DNA of 64,000 bases, from positions 2,770,577 through 2,834,576 of the forward strand of contig OX638323.1 of assembly GCA_951812715.1 (NCBI GenBank). Reading direction: 5' to 3'. Below the pieces are notes generated by a model. The model ran no database searches. It was not told the DNA's origin and was given only the letters and a program-made list of their open reading frames with translations. Source of the DNA: an uncultured Pseudohongiella sp. (GTDB lineage: Bacteria; Pseudomonadota; Gammaproteobacteria; Pseudomonadales; Pseudohongiellaceae). Shown piece after piece: positions 45,370 through 54,194 of the stretch. A program made the position numbers and the translations under genes. Each line of letters opens with the position of its first letter. Position 1 is the stretch's first letter.

Positions 45370-45805
45370 TTTTCAAGATTCTCCGATACGGTGCGCGGGC
45401 GCCGATACCGTGGCGCTCGCATTCTGTTGGATTGTACATGCTGTCCCCGGCGAAACTTGGGTGGTTTCTCCAACCTTCAGTCTCGGTGGCCCAGCCTCCA
45501 GCCCCGACATCCTTGTCGATTCGTTCGACTCTCGAAAAGCCGCGCTTTTCGTCGGCTACGCCGACCGAGTCTCACCCGAGCGAAGCTCGGCTGCGCTCGC
45601 TGTGGGCGCGAAGCCGCGCTTCGAAAACGCTTGCCTTTGCTGTTGTCAAACCGTTCGGCTCCCGAAGCCATGCTTCGTCGGCTGCGCCGAACGGCCCTCG
45701 CCAGCCGCCGTCCGATCCCAATTCCGGCTTGCGCCGGGTCCTTTTTCCGCCATTGCCGGCAACAGCTTAACCGCGAATCCCGACTGGTTATGGTTGCCGC
45801 TATCT
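45370..45805. other. Gene-free region with hairpin element
   Basis: 436 bases without a gene. The left part may hold the promoter of the oxygenase; the rest is the hairpin cluster listed next. The part after 45742 shows nothing. Confidence 0.5.
45484..45742. repeat. Large hairpin-cluster element
   Basis: A run of consecutive stem-loops with three-base loops: CGAAAAGC-CGC-GCTTTTCG (45533-45551), GTCGGC-TAC-GCCGAC (45551-45565), CCGAGC-GAA-GCTCGG (45576-45590), CGAAGC-CGC-GCTTCG (45609-45623) and CGAAGC-CAT-GCTTCG (45663-45677) nested inside CCGTTCGGC/GCCGAACGG. The part 45484-45575 aligns with the reverse complement of the 134-bp tandem repeat unit at 57 kb. Confidence 0.8.
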
Positions 45806-47071
45806 TTAATCGACGATGGCCTGGTAGATGCCGTTGCGCAGCGCGCTGTAGTCGTTCAATCCGGTTGCCGGAATGATCTGGGTCAGGTACACCACAACCA
45901 GTTCCTCGGCCGGATCGACCCAGTAGGTTGAATGATAGGCGCCGCCCCAGCCGTATTCGCCTTCGGAACCGAGGCTGCCGCGTTCGCCCAGATCCTCCAG
46001 CACGAAATAGCCGAGCCCGAACCCCTGGCCGCCGCGGAAGGGGATTTCGCCCAGGTGGCTGGTGGTCATAAGCTCGATCGATTTTCGCGACAGGATCCGT
46101 TCACCATCAAGTTCGCCGCCGTTCAGGGTCATTTGCAGGAAGCGGGCATAATCGCGCGCGGTGGACAGCAGGCCAGCGCCCCCGGAAAAGCTCATCCGCG
46201 GGCCGTCCACGTACATGCCCTGGCTTTGCATGCCATCTGTGGCCGGAATCGCTTCGACGCCGTTCGCGCCGGGACGATATACCGTGGCCAGGCGGCCGCG
46301 CTTGTCTTCAGGCAAGTAGAAATGCGTGTCGCGCATTTTGAGCGGATCGAAAATCTCCTGTTGCAGGAAACTGTGCAAATCCATAGCGCTGGCCTTTTCG
46401 ACCACGACGCCGAGGATGTCGGTGCTGTAGCCGTAGATCCATTGCTCGCCCGGATGCGCATCAAGCGGCAGCGAACCCATGCGGGCGATGGTATCGGCGA
46501 TGGGTTCGTCGCGATTGGCAAAATACCAGCCCTGAAAGCCGGCTTCAGCCCAGCGGTCCTGGGCAGGCCCGCTGCCGTAGCCGATACCCGCGGTATGGGT
46601 CAGCAGGTGGCGAATCGTGATCGGCCGGGCCGCGTCTTCGAGCACATAGCCGCCGCTGCCGTCGGGCGCGGCGACCCGCATGTCGTTCCATGCGGGAATA
46701 TAACGGCCAAGCGGATCGTTAATATCCAACTTGCCTTGCTCTTGCAGGATCATGATGCCGGTACTGACAATGGCCTTGGTCTGGGAAGCGATGCGAAAGA
46801 TGGTGTCATCGGTCATCGCCACGCCGTCTTCCTTGTCGCGCCAGCCGTTCGCGGCGGTAAACGCAATCTGGCCATTGCGCAATATCAGCACTGCCTGTCC
46901 GGCGATCCGATCTTCCTCGACAAAGGCCTTCAGCCGCTGATCCAGCACTTCCAGCCGCTCGGCGGACATGCCGAGCTGTTCCGGGTCGGCCATGACGAAT
47001 TCCGACGCCAGCGCGGCGCCCGAGAAAACGAGAACGAAAATGCCGGCCAATACACGATGGAGAATGGTCAT
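45806..47071 (-). CDS. Secreted serine hydrolase, beta-lactamase/class C family
   Basis: 421 residues from ATG 47071 (a start 27 bases earlier is possible). Signal peptide VLAGIFVLVFSGAALA. The active-site SxxK is in FRIASQTKAIVSTG near residue 88, and the YxN-like Tyr is in WIYGYSTDILGVV near residue 208. Class C beta-lactamase-like proteins include esterases and D-amino-acid peptidases; no sign points to antibiotic resistance in particular. Confidence 0.88.
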   Translation of the reverse strand: MTILHRVLAGIFVLVFSGAALASEFVMADPEQLGMSAERLEVLDQRLKAFVEEDRIAGQAVLILRNGQIAFTAANGWRDKEDGVAMTDDTIFRIASQTKAIVSTGIMILQEQGKLDINDPLGRYIPAWNDMRVAAPDGSGGYVLEDAARPITIRHLLTHTAGIGYGSGPAQDRWAEAGFQGWYFANRDEPIADTIARMGSLPLDAHPGEQWIYGYSTDILGVVVEKASAMDLHSFLQQEIFDPLKMRDTHFYLPEDKRGRLATVYRPGANGVEAIPATDGMQSQGMYVDGPRMSFSGGAGLLSTARDYARFLQMTLNGGELDGERILSRKSIELMTTSHLGEIPFRGGQGFGLGYFVLEDLGERGSLGSEGEYGWGGAYHSTYWVDPAEELVVVYLTQIIPATGLNDYSALRNGIYQAIVD

Positions 47072-47339
47072 GATCGAGTGCTCTTGGTTGCTGTACATTG
47101 ACGCCAGAGCTTAGCAGGACAGAGAGGAGCGTGGAAAATAGTTTTCATGCGGAAAATTTTCAGCGATTTGTGGCACCGGGCGGGTCCGCGAGGAGGAGCG
47201 CGTGTGCGCGTCTCTGTCCAACTTTTCCTTTAAGCTTCGAAACCGTCCGTTCTCACCCTTGCCAAGGCGGAAATCGAATCTTCGCCGGCCCGCTAACGCT
47301 TGATTTGGTCCATTGCGTCCTTGTCGAACGGTTTTCCAA

Positions 47340-47654
47340 TCATTTGTGAAACCAGCATTCTACTTCGGTCGTGTCTTCAAGAAATTCCGCCGCATGTATT
47401 GTGCCGGCCGGCACATGATACCAGTCTCCCGGCCCGATACGCTCGCTGCGGCCGCCCATGGTCAGCAGGATCGCGCCCCTGGTCACTACGCCGACGTTGT
47501 CCGTTTCGTGACTATGGGGCTCAAGCACGGTACCCGCCTGATAAGTGGCGAATACTACATCGCAGCCTTCGGCGTCGAGTTTGACGGCGCCCGCATGACC
47601 ATCAAGGGGAGGCAGGCGGCGGATCGGCTCCGGGAATTCGGTGTTTTTCGACAT
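47340..47654 (-). CDS. Single-domain cupin protein
   Basis: A 104-residue cupin. Motif 1 is VLEPHSHETDNVGVVTRG, with two His and a Glu-like position, and motif 2 is GDWYHVPAGTIHAAEF. The metal site seems intact. It lies divergent to the amine oxidase gene. Such proteins are often isomerases or regulators; the role is unknown. Confidence 0.87.
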   Translation of the reverse strand: MSKNTEFPEPIRRLPPLDGHAGAVKLDAEGCDVVFATYQAGTVLEPHSHETDNVGVVTRGAILLTMGGRSERIGPGDWYHVPAGTIHAAEFLEDTTEVECWFHK

Positions 47655-47810
47655 GGGTATCCTCTGCTAGAATTACTAATTCGGAAAACCCATTATCACA
47701 TGGCAACGCCCGCCGGGGTTAACCGGGAGAATCCGGTCGGGATATTGCAATTCACCGCATTTCCACCATATTCGTAATGGAGTAATTTGCCATCAGCAAA
47801 GAGGGCTGAT

Positions 47811-49385
47811 GTGACCAGACCTGTATCCAGACGTGAATTCCTGAACCTGCTCGCGGCGGCCGGCGGCGCCGGCGCGGCGGTCAAGGCCGGCAGCGCGTTG
47901 GGACTTTTGCCGGATAGCGCCAGCGCATCGACGCTGGATCTGACCGCGGGCAACGGCCGCAGCGCGATAATTCTCGGCGGCGGTCTCTCGGGATTGACGG
48001 TAGCTTACGAACTCGGCAAGGTCGGCTGGGATTGCACCATTCTCGAAGCGTCTCATCGCTGCGGCGGCCGCATCTTCACGGTTCGCCATGGCACGCTGAT
48101 CGACGAGATCGGCAATCGCCAGTATTGCGAATTCGACGATGAGCCGCATTTGTATTTCAATGCCGGCGCCGCGCGCATTCCCAGTACCCATCGCACCGTG
48201 CTCGGTTACTGCAAGGAACTCGATGTAGAACTCGAAGTTTTCGTCAACGAGAACAAGACCTGCTGGGTGCAGGACAACGCCATGCTCGGCGGCAGGCCCG
48301 TCCGCAACGTCGAATACACTACCCATATGCGTGGATTCATGGCCGAACTGATGGCCAAGGCCATGACCGAGACTGAAATGGACGCGCCCTTTACCGATGG
48401 GGAAGCCGAAACCCTGCTCGGCATGATTCGCCGATTCGGCGATCTGAACGAGGACGACGTTTACCGGGGCAGCTTTAACGCCGGCTATGCATCCGACGGA
48501 TTTATCGAACATGGCGTGCAAAAGGACATCATTGCATTTCGGGACTTACTGAAAACCCGCCTCGGCATGGGTCTGATGGGCGCCAACGAAGGCGAAACCG
48601 GGCCCATCCTGATGCAGCCGCGCGGCGGCATGGATCGAATCATCGATGGATTCCTGCGCCAGGTTGGCGACCGCGTCAATTATCGCGCCATGGTCGCTTC
48701 CATCCAGGTCCGCGACGATGGCGTGGAGGTTGCTTACGACCAGGATGGCTCCCGGCGGCAGGTCAGGGCGGATTATTGTTTCAACTGTATTCCTTCCCAT
48801 CTGGTCACCGGCTTTGAACACAACTTCCCCGCCGATTATGTGCGTTCGTTGAAATACATACGCCGCGGCGAGGCCTACAAGGCCGCCTTTCAGGCGAAGG
48901 AGCGCTTCTGGGAGAAGCAGGACATCTACGGCGGCATTACCTGGATGAATAATCCGAGCCGGCAGATCTGGTATCCGGTGGCCGGCATTCACAAGCGCAA
49001 AGGGGTGATTCTGGCTGGCTACGATTTCTCCGGCGGCATGTATCACACGCGCATGACGCAGGAGCAGCGCATTGAAGCGCATCTGACCGACGGCGAAAAA
49101 GTGCATCCCGGCTATCGCAATCTGGTCGAGAAACCGGTAACGGTAGCCTGGCATCGCATGAATCATATGCTGGGCTGCGCCGGTTACTGGACCCGGATTC
49201 TGGATGGCGCATGGAGCGCCGAGGACGAAGCGATGTTCCGCTTGTTGCAGGCGCCGCTGAATGGCCGGCATTACATGATCGGCGATCAGATCAGCAAGCA
49301 TGCGGCCTGGATGGAAAGCACGCTGCAGTCCGCCCAGTGGGCGATGAACGATCTGGACAGGCGTCTGCGCGATATGCCGGCATGA
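47811..49385 (+). CDS. Tat-exported flavin-dependent amine oxidase
   Basis: About 524 residues from GTG 47811 (AGAGGG upstream; TTG 47787 would add eight). SRREFLNLLAAAGGAGAAV is a twin-arginine signal. The FAD fold IILGGGLSGLTVAYELGK follows near residue 53, with CGGRIFTV near residue 82. It belongs to the monoamine oxidase / amino-acid oxidase family. The stop overlaps the start region of a diheme cytochrome c, so it probably hands electrons to this cytochrome and works as a dehydrogenase. The amine substrate is unknown. Confidence 0.9.
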   Translation: MTRPVSRREFLNLLAAAGGAGAAVKAGSALGLLPDSASASTLDLTAGNGRSAIILGGGLSGLTVAYELGKVGWDCTILEASHRCGGRIFTVRHGTLIDEIGNRQYCEFDDEPHLYFNAGAARIPSTHRTVLGYCKELDVELEVFVNENKTCWVQDNAMLGGRPVRNVEYTTHMRGFMAELMAKAMTETEMDAPFTDGEAETLLGMIRRFGDLNEDDVYRGSFNAGYASDGFIEHGVQKDIIAFRDLLKTRLGMGLMGANEGETGPILMQPRGGMDRIIDGFLRQVGDRVNYRAMVASIQVRDDGVEVAYDQDGSRRQVRADYCFNCIPSHLVTGFEHNFPADYVRSLKYIRRGEAYKAAFQAKERFWEKQDIYGGITWMNNPSRQIWYPVAGIHKRKGVILAGYDFSGGMYHTRMTQEQRIEAHLTDGEKVHPGYRNLVEKPVTVAWHRMNHMLGCAGYWTRILDGAWSAEDEAMFRLLQAPLNGRHYMIGDQISKHAAWMESTLQSAQWAMNDLDRRLRDMPA

Positions 49386-49414
49386 ATCCGCGCGCCGAGG
49401 CAAGTGACAGACTG

Positions 49415-50023
49415 ATGAAACGCACCTGGATTTTGACAACTTTTTTGATAAGCATCGCGGCCGGCGCAGTGGCCGCCGCGGAGCAGGAACCCTTGGACGA
49501 CCGCTATTGCGTTACTTGTCATGGCACGGACGGGCGCGGCAACGAGGGCGTGCAAGCGCCGCGGCTCGCGGGTATGGAGCCCTGGTACCTGAGGCGGCAA
49601 CTGGAGAATTATCGAGCCGGCATCCGCGGCGCCCATCCGGACGATATCGAAGGCCTTGCCATGCAGCCCATGGCTGCCAAGCTGACGGACGAGTCCATAC
49701 AGGATATTATCGAGTGGATAGGCAACTGGAATTACGTTCCCGCGGAAGATACGATCAGTGGCGACTTGGAAGCGGGCAGGGCGCTATACCAAAGCTGCGC
49801 CACCTGCCACGGCGCGGACGCCGAAGGCAACGAGGCGCTGGGAGCGCCGGCCCTGGCGGGACAAAACGACTGGTATATGGTCACCCAGCTCAGGAATTTC
49901 CTGGCGGGATACCGGGGCGTGCATCCACAGGACGTTTATGGCGCGCAAATGCGCGTGATGACCACGAGCTTGAGCGGCGAAAACGATATCAACGACGTAA
50001 TCGCCTACATCAACAGCTTGTAA
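49415..50023 (+). CDS. Periplasmic diheme cytochrome c
   Basis: 202 residues from ATG 49415 (ATG 49382, overlapping the previous stop, is the alternative). Signal peptide WILTTFLISIAAGAVAAA. Two c-type heme motifs, CVTCH near residue 32 and CATCH near residue 128. Both domains repeat PxLAGMEPWYLRRQL against PALAGQNDWYMVTQL, and both have late Met residues as axial ligands. It resembles cytochrome c4. Likely electron acceptor of the upstream amine oxidase. Confidence 0.9.
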   Translation: MKRTWILTTFLISIAAGAVAAAEQEPLDDRYCVTCHGTDGRGNEGVQAPRLAGMEPWYLRRQLENYRAGIRGAHPDDIEGLAMQPMAAKLTDESIQDIIEWIGNWNYVPAEDTISGDLEAGRALYQSCATCHGADAEGNEALGAPALAGQNDWYMVTQLRNFLAGYRGVHPQDVYGAQMRVMTTSLSGENDINDVIAYINSL

Positions 50024-50157
50024 CACGAAGTATTCGCTGAACAATTCCTGCCATGGAATTATTCATTGCCGCAAAACGAACGTGGTTTTGTTTTGCTCCT
50101 GGATTCGGTGACTTACGCCATCGAATTCATCGCGTACTTCCATGTGCGCGACCCTGC

Positions 50158-50256
50158 GCGCGCTTCGGTTCCACCGAAGCGCGCGGTCTTGCTCCGGCAA
50201 GGCTGTCGGCGGCGCATGCATATGCCGCACGGAAGCTCTGATTTGGCAGAGCTTGC
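50158..50256. repeat. Hairpin cluster between cytochrome and symporter genes
   Basis: A 12-bp perfect stem GCGCGCTTCGGT-TCC-ACCGAAGCGCGC (50158-50184), then CTTGC-TCCG-GCAAG, then AAGCTCTG-ATTTGG-CAGAGCTT (50233-50254). It may terminate the cytochrome transcript but has no T-run. Similar in style to the hairpin elements at 31.4 and 45.5 kb. Confidence 0.65.
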
Positions 50257-50316
50257 TTAACAACGGCCGCGAAGCGGTCAGCGGCCCGCTCAGCGCGGCC
50301 GGCGGGAGAAATTCGC

Positions 50317-51690
50317 ATGTCCTCCATGGCTATTTTCAATCTCGTCCTGTTCGCCGCCCTGCTGGGCTTTCTTGTTCAGTTGACGCGCCGCGGTATCGGT
50401 CTGTCGCGCCGGGTGCTGACCGGCTTGCTGGTCGGCATCGTGTACGGCTTCTATCTGCAATTCGCCTTCGGCGCGGGTTCGGATGTCACCGGCCAGACAC
50501 TGGAATGGACCAATGTCATCGCCAACGGTTATGTAAACCTGCTGCGGCTGATCATCATGCCGCTGGTGCTGGTGATGATGATCGCGGCGGTGCTAAAGGT
50601 GCAGGAGATTCGATCCCTCGGCAAGATCGGCGGTTCTATCGTGGGACTGCTGGTGGGCACTACCATGATTGCCGCCCTGGTGGGCATCGCCATGGCTTCC
50701 ATATTCGGCCTCGACGCCGGTGAACTCGCCGCCGGGCCGATGGAACTGGCGCGGGTCGAGGTGCTCGAATCACGCCAGAGCACCATCGCCGATTTGAGCT
50801 TTCCGCAATTATTGGTCAGCTTTATTTCCAGCAATATTTTCTACGATCTCACCGGCGCGCGCAGCACTTCCATCATCGCGGTGGTGATTTTCGGCCTGTT
50901 GATCGGCATCGCCGCCTTGCTGGTTTGCGAGGAAGACGCGGAACAGGGACCGCGTATCCGCGGATTCCTGGATTCCGCCCAGGCCATCATCATGAAGCTG
51001 GTGCACATCGTCATGGCGCTGACGCCATATGGCGTGCTGGCATTGATGACCCGGGTCATCGCCACTTCCGACGGCAATGCAATTGTCACCCTGATCGGAT
51101 TTGTGGTGGCTTCCTACCTAGCCATTGCCATCATGTTCGTCGTCCATGCGTTCTTGATAGGGCTGATCGGCGCCAATGTCCGTGAATATTTCCAGAAGGT
51201 CTGGTCAGTGTTGACCTTCGCGTTCGTCACCCGCAGTTCCGCCGCGACAATTCCGCTTACGATTCGCGCCCAGGTCGAGGAGTTGAACGTAGCGCCGCCG
51301 ATAGCCAATATCGCCGCCTCGTTCGGCGCTACCATTGGCCAGAACGGCTGCGCCGGCATCTATCCGGCGATGCTGGCAGTGATGGTCGCGCCTACGATGG
51401 GCGTGGATATTGATATCGGGTTCATCGCCAGCCTGGTATTGATCATCGCCATCGGCTCCTTCGGCATTGCCGGAGTCGGCGGCGGCGCCACCGCCGCGGC
51501 GCTGGTCGTGCTGCCGGCAATGGGCTTTCCCGTAACCGTGGCGGCGCTGCTGATTTCTATCGAACCGCTGATCGACATGGCGCGCACCGCGCTGAATGTC
51601 AACGGCGCCATTACCAGCGGAGTGATTACCTCGCGTTTCCTCGGCGAAGAAGCCGGGGGAGCGGAAGTTCCCGCACCCACCCATCAATAA
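50317..51690 (+). CDS. SDF-family dicarboxylate/amino acid:cation symporter
   Basis: A 457-residue inner-membrane transporter with eight or so hydrophobic segments. GATIGQNGCAGIYPAMLAVM near residue 342 and GVGGGATAAALVVLPAMGF near residue 388 are the hairpin and TM7/8 signatures of the Glt/DctA family. GGGAGAA precedes the ATG. It would take up glutamate, aspartate or C4-dicarboxylates with Na+ or H+; exact substrate unknown. It is followed 14 bases later by a RidA gene. Confidence 0.92.
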   Translation: MSSMAIFNLVLFAALLGFLVQLTRRGIGLSRRVLTGLLVGIVYGFYLQFAFGAGSDVTGQTLEWTNVIANGYVNLLRLIIMPLVLVMMIAAVLKVQEIRSLGKIGGSIVGLLVGTTMIAALVGIAMASIFGLDAGELAAGPMELARVEVLESRQSTIADLSFPQLLVSFISSNIFYDLTGARSTSIIAVVIFGLLIGIAALLVCEEDAEQGPRIRGFLDSAQAIIMKLVHIVMALTPYGVLALMTRVIATSDGNAIVTLIGFVVASYLAIAIMFVVHAFLIGLIGANVREYFQKVWSVLTFAFVTRSSAATIPLTIRAQVEELNVAPPIANIAASFGATIGQNGCAGIYPAMLAVMVAPTMGVDIDIGFIASLVLIIAIGSFGIAGVGGGATAAALVVLPAMGFPVTVAALLISIEPLIDMARTALNVNGAITSGVITSRFLGEEAGGAEVPAPTHQ

Positions 51691-51704
51691 TTGAGGATAA
51701 ACCC

Positions 51705-52169
51705 ATGCGTATGTTTAAAACGGCTCTCGTCATCCTGGCCCTGGCCTTCACGCCCTTGGCCGGCGCCCAGGAAATCACCCGCCATAACGAAGGCAATCTT
51801 TTCTACACGGCCATTTCGATTCCGGCCGGCGCCGAGACCCTGTATCTGAGCGGTTCCGGCGCCCGGCAGCAGGAGGACGGCACTTATGGCGACATGCGGC
51901 AGCAGGCCATCGACACATTCAGCCGCTTCCAGGACACGCTGGAAGAATTGGGCTGGTCGATGAGCGATGTAGTGCAAGTGCGCGTTTTCGCCGTGGCCGA
52001 TGAAAACGGCTACCTGGACTACACCGGTTTCAACGAAGGCTATCTGGAATTCTTCGGCACCGATGAAAATCCCAACAAGCCCGTGCGATCTTTCCTCGGG
52101 ATTGCCGAACTGGTAGTGCCGGGCTGGCTGGTGGAAATCGAGATCCGGGCGGCCCGCATGCCGCAATGA
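51705..52169 (+). CDS. Secreted RidA-family protein
   Basis: A 154-residue protein with a signal peptide (ALVILALAFTPLAGAQ). The YjgF/RidA core has FYTAISIPAGAETLYLSGSG, then MRQQAIDTFSRFQDTLEELG and KPVRSFLGIAELVVPGWLVE, whose Arg is the 2-aminoacrylate carboxylate contact in true RidA. Cytoplasmic RidA deaminates reactive enamines; an exported version is less common. It sits between the symporter and the amidase, perhaps one unit. Confidence 0.87.
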   Translation: MRMFKTALVILALAFTPLAGAQEITRHNEGNLFYTAISIPAGAETLYLSGSGARQQEDGTYGDMRQQAIDTFSRFQDTLEELGWSMSDVVQVRVFAVADENGYLDYTGFNEGYLEFFGTDENPNKPVRSFLGIAELVVPGWLVEIEIRAARMPQ

Positions 52170-52203
52170 CCGGCCGTAATCGGCTTGTGAAATCGCGCCT
52201 GCG

Positions 52204-54087
52204 ATGAAGAATGGCGGGATTTTCCATATTGCGCTCCTGTGCGCCTGTTTGCAGGTCTGGGGGCCTGAAGCAGGCGCACAATCCGTGAATGAAACTTCGA
52301 TCGCCGACTTGCAACGGATGCTCGCAAGCGGCGAAGTCAATTCGGTAAAACTCGTCGAGCAATATCTGGTTCGGATCGATGCCTACGATCGTGCCGGCCC
52401 GCGGCTGAACAGCATCGTCCGGGTCAATCCCGCGGCGCTCGAAATCGCGGCCGAGCTTGACCGCGAACGCTTGGAAAGCGGCCCCCGCGGGCCTTTGCAT
52501 GGCATCCCGGTGCTGATCAAGGACAACTACAACACCACGGACATGCCTACCACCGGCAGTTCGGTGGCGCTCGCGGATTTCGTTCCCAATGCCGCCTCGA
52601 CCCAGGTCGAAAAGCTGGTGGCCGCCGGCGCCATCGTGCTGGCGAAAACCAATCTGCATGAATACGCCTATGGCATCACCAGCGTCAGCTCCTTGACCGG
52701 TCAGACCCGCAACCCTTATGACTACCGGCGCGTGCCGGGCGGTTCCAGCGGCGGCACCGGCGCCGCGGTAGCGGCGAGCCTCGGCGCGGTCGGCATGGGC
52801 TCGGACACATGCGGCTCGATCCGCATTCCGTCGGCATTCAACAATCTCGTGGGTCTGCGGCCGAGTAAGGGGTTGTCAAGCATTCATGGCGTCATGCCGC
52901 TGTCGCATACCCAGGACACCGCCGGTCCACTGGCGCGCACTACCGACGATCTGGCGATCGTGCTCGACATCGTATCCGGCTTTGACGCCAACGATCCCGC
53001 GACCGAGGCCGTGCGCGGAATGCCCCCGCCGCGCTTTCGCGAAAGGCTTGGCGAGGCGAGCCTCGAAGGTCTCCGTTTCGGCAAACTCGACAGCTATTTC
53101 GAACGCGCCGACGACGCCACTCGCGGAGTCATCGAAGACGCGCTCGATTGGCTGGAACAGCAGGGCGCGACCGTAGTTTCGGTTGAGATTATCGAGTTGG
53201 CCGATTTGATCAGCCGCTCAGGCGTGATCGGACATGAATTCCGCAACGATCTCGACCGGTATCTGACGCAATTCGGCAGCGAGCAAATCACGGGGCTGGC
53301 GGACATCGTCAATCTAGGCCTCTACCACCAGGCCGTCGCCGGGCAGTTGAATCGCTCCCGCGATGCCGAAACAGACGGGGAGGCATATCGGAAAGCGCTG
53401 GCTGCGCGAGCCGAACTGCGAACGGCAGTTGAGCGGGTTTTCGAGGAGAACGAACTCGACGCCGTCGTCTACCCGACCATCGGCCAGGTACCGGTTTTCA
53501 TCGGCGAATCCCAGCCTGGCAACAATTGCAGCATCGCCGCCAACTCGGGTCTGCCCGCATTGTCGCTGCCGGCGGGATTCAGCGGTTCAGGTCTGCCGGT
53601 CGGAATGGAACTTCTTGCCGGATTCCTGGAAGACGAACGCCTGCTTGCCATTGGTCATGCCATCGAGACCGGCTATCCCCAGCGCCAGCCGCCGGCGGTG
53701 ACGCCTGAACTGGTCGATGGCGCGCCACCGCCAATTCGTACCGGCGCCATTGAAACCGGCGATCAGGACGGATTCGGCATCACCGGCGAAATTCGCTTCG
53801 ATCCAATCCTGAACTTGCTGGAATGGGATTTGCAAATTCGGGAAGACGGTCCACTTCGAACCCAGACTCTCGGGCTCGTCTTCGGCGAACCTTCAGCGCC
53901 AGTGGCGGCAACCCTGATTGGCCCGGAACTATTCGATCGCCCGCGTGGAATGGAAAGCGGCAGCATTTTCCTGTCGCCGCAATTGCGCGCCGCGCTCGAA
54001 AACGAACCAGCTTTCATCAAGGCATTCGGAGGCAGATTCTCCCCCGCGGGCGCCACCTGGCCGATAAGCTTCGATTCCGGCCCCTGA
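52204..54087 (+). CDS. Secreted amidase-signature hydrolase with C-terminal extension
   Basis: A 627-residue protein with a signal peptide (FHIALLCACLQVWGPEAGA). The amidase-signature triad is complete: Lys in PVLIKDNYNTTDMP near residue 104, and the two Ser in PGGSSGGTGAAVAAS near residue 180 and GSDTCGSIRIPSAF near residue 202. Residues from about 505 to the end are an added domain (GFGITGEIRFDPILNLLEWD, then IGPELFDRPRGMESG) that recalls CHRD-like repeats. It hydrolyses amide bonds outside the cytoplasm; the substrate is unknown. Confidence 0.88.
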   Translation: MKNGGIFHIALLCACLQVWGPEAGAQSVNETSIADLQRMLASGEVNSVKLVEQYLVRIDAYDRAGPRLNSIVRVNPAALEIAAELDRERLESGPRGPLHGIPVLIKDNYNTTDMPTTGSSVALADFVPNAASTQVEKLVAAGAIVLAKTNLHEYAYGITSVSSLTGQTRNPYDYRRVPGGSSGGTGAAVAASLGAVGMGSDTCGSIRIPSAFNNLVGLRPSKGLSSIHGVMPLSHTQDTAGPLARTTDDLAIVLDIVSGFDANDPATEAVRGMPPPRFRERLGEASLEGLRFGKLDSYFERADDATRGVIEDALDWLEQQGATVVSVEIIELADLISRSGVIGHEFRNDLDRYLTQFGSEQITGLADIVNLGLYHQAVAGQLNRSRDAETDGEAYRKALAARAELRTAVERVFEENELDAVVYPTIGQVPVFIGESQPGNNCSIAANSGLPALSLPAGFSGSGLPVGMELLAGFLEDERLLAIGHAIETGYPQRQPPAVTPELVDGAPPPIRTGAIETGDQDGFGITGEIRFDPILNLLEWDLQIREDGPLRTQTLGLVFGEPSAPVAATLIGPELFDRPRGMESGSIFLSPQLRAALENEPAFIKAFGGRFSPAGATWPISFDSGP

Positions 54088-54194
54088 GCGAGGAAACAAT
54101 CTCGGCGTCCACGGCCCGATTTCCGCGTCGCCGGATCAGAATTACTTCGTTTCCCGATGTAGCGCGCCGGAAACGATAACCGCGCGAACCTGTG

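Noticed and set aside
45806..47071. Antibiotic-resistance beta-lactamase
   Set aside because: The SxxK and Tyr motifs fit the wider serine-hydrolase family of esterases and peptidases; nothing marks it as a resistance enzyme.
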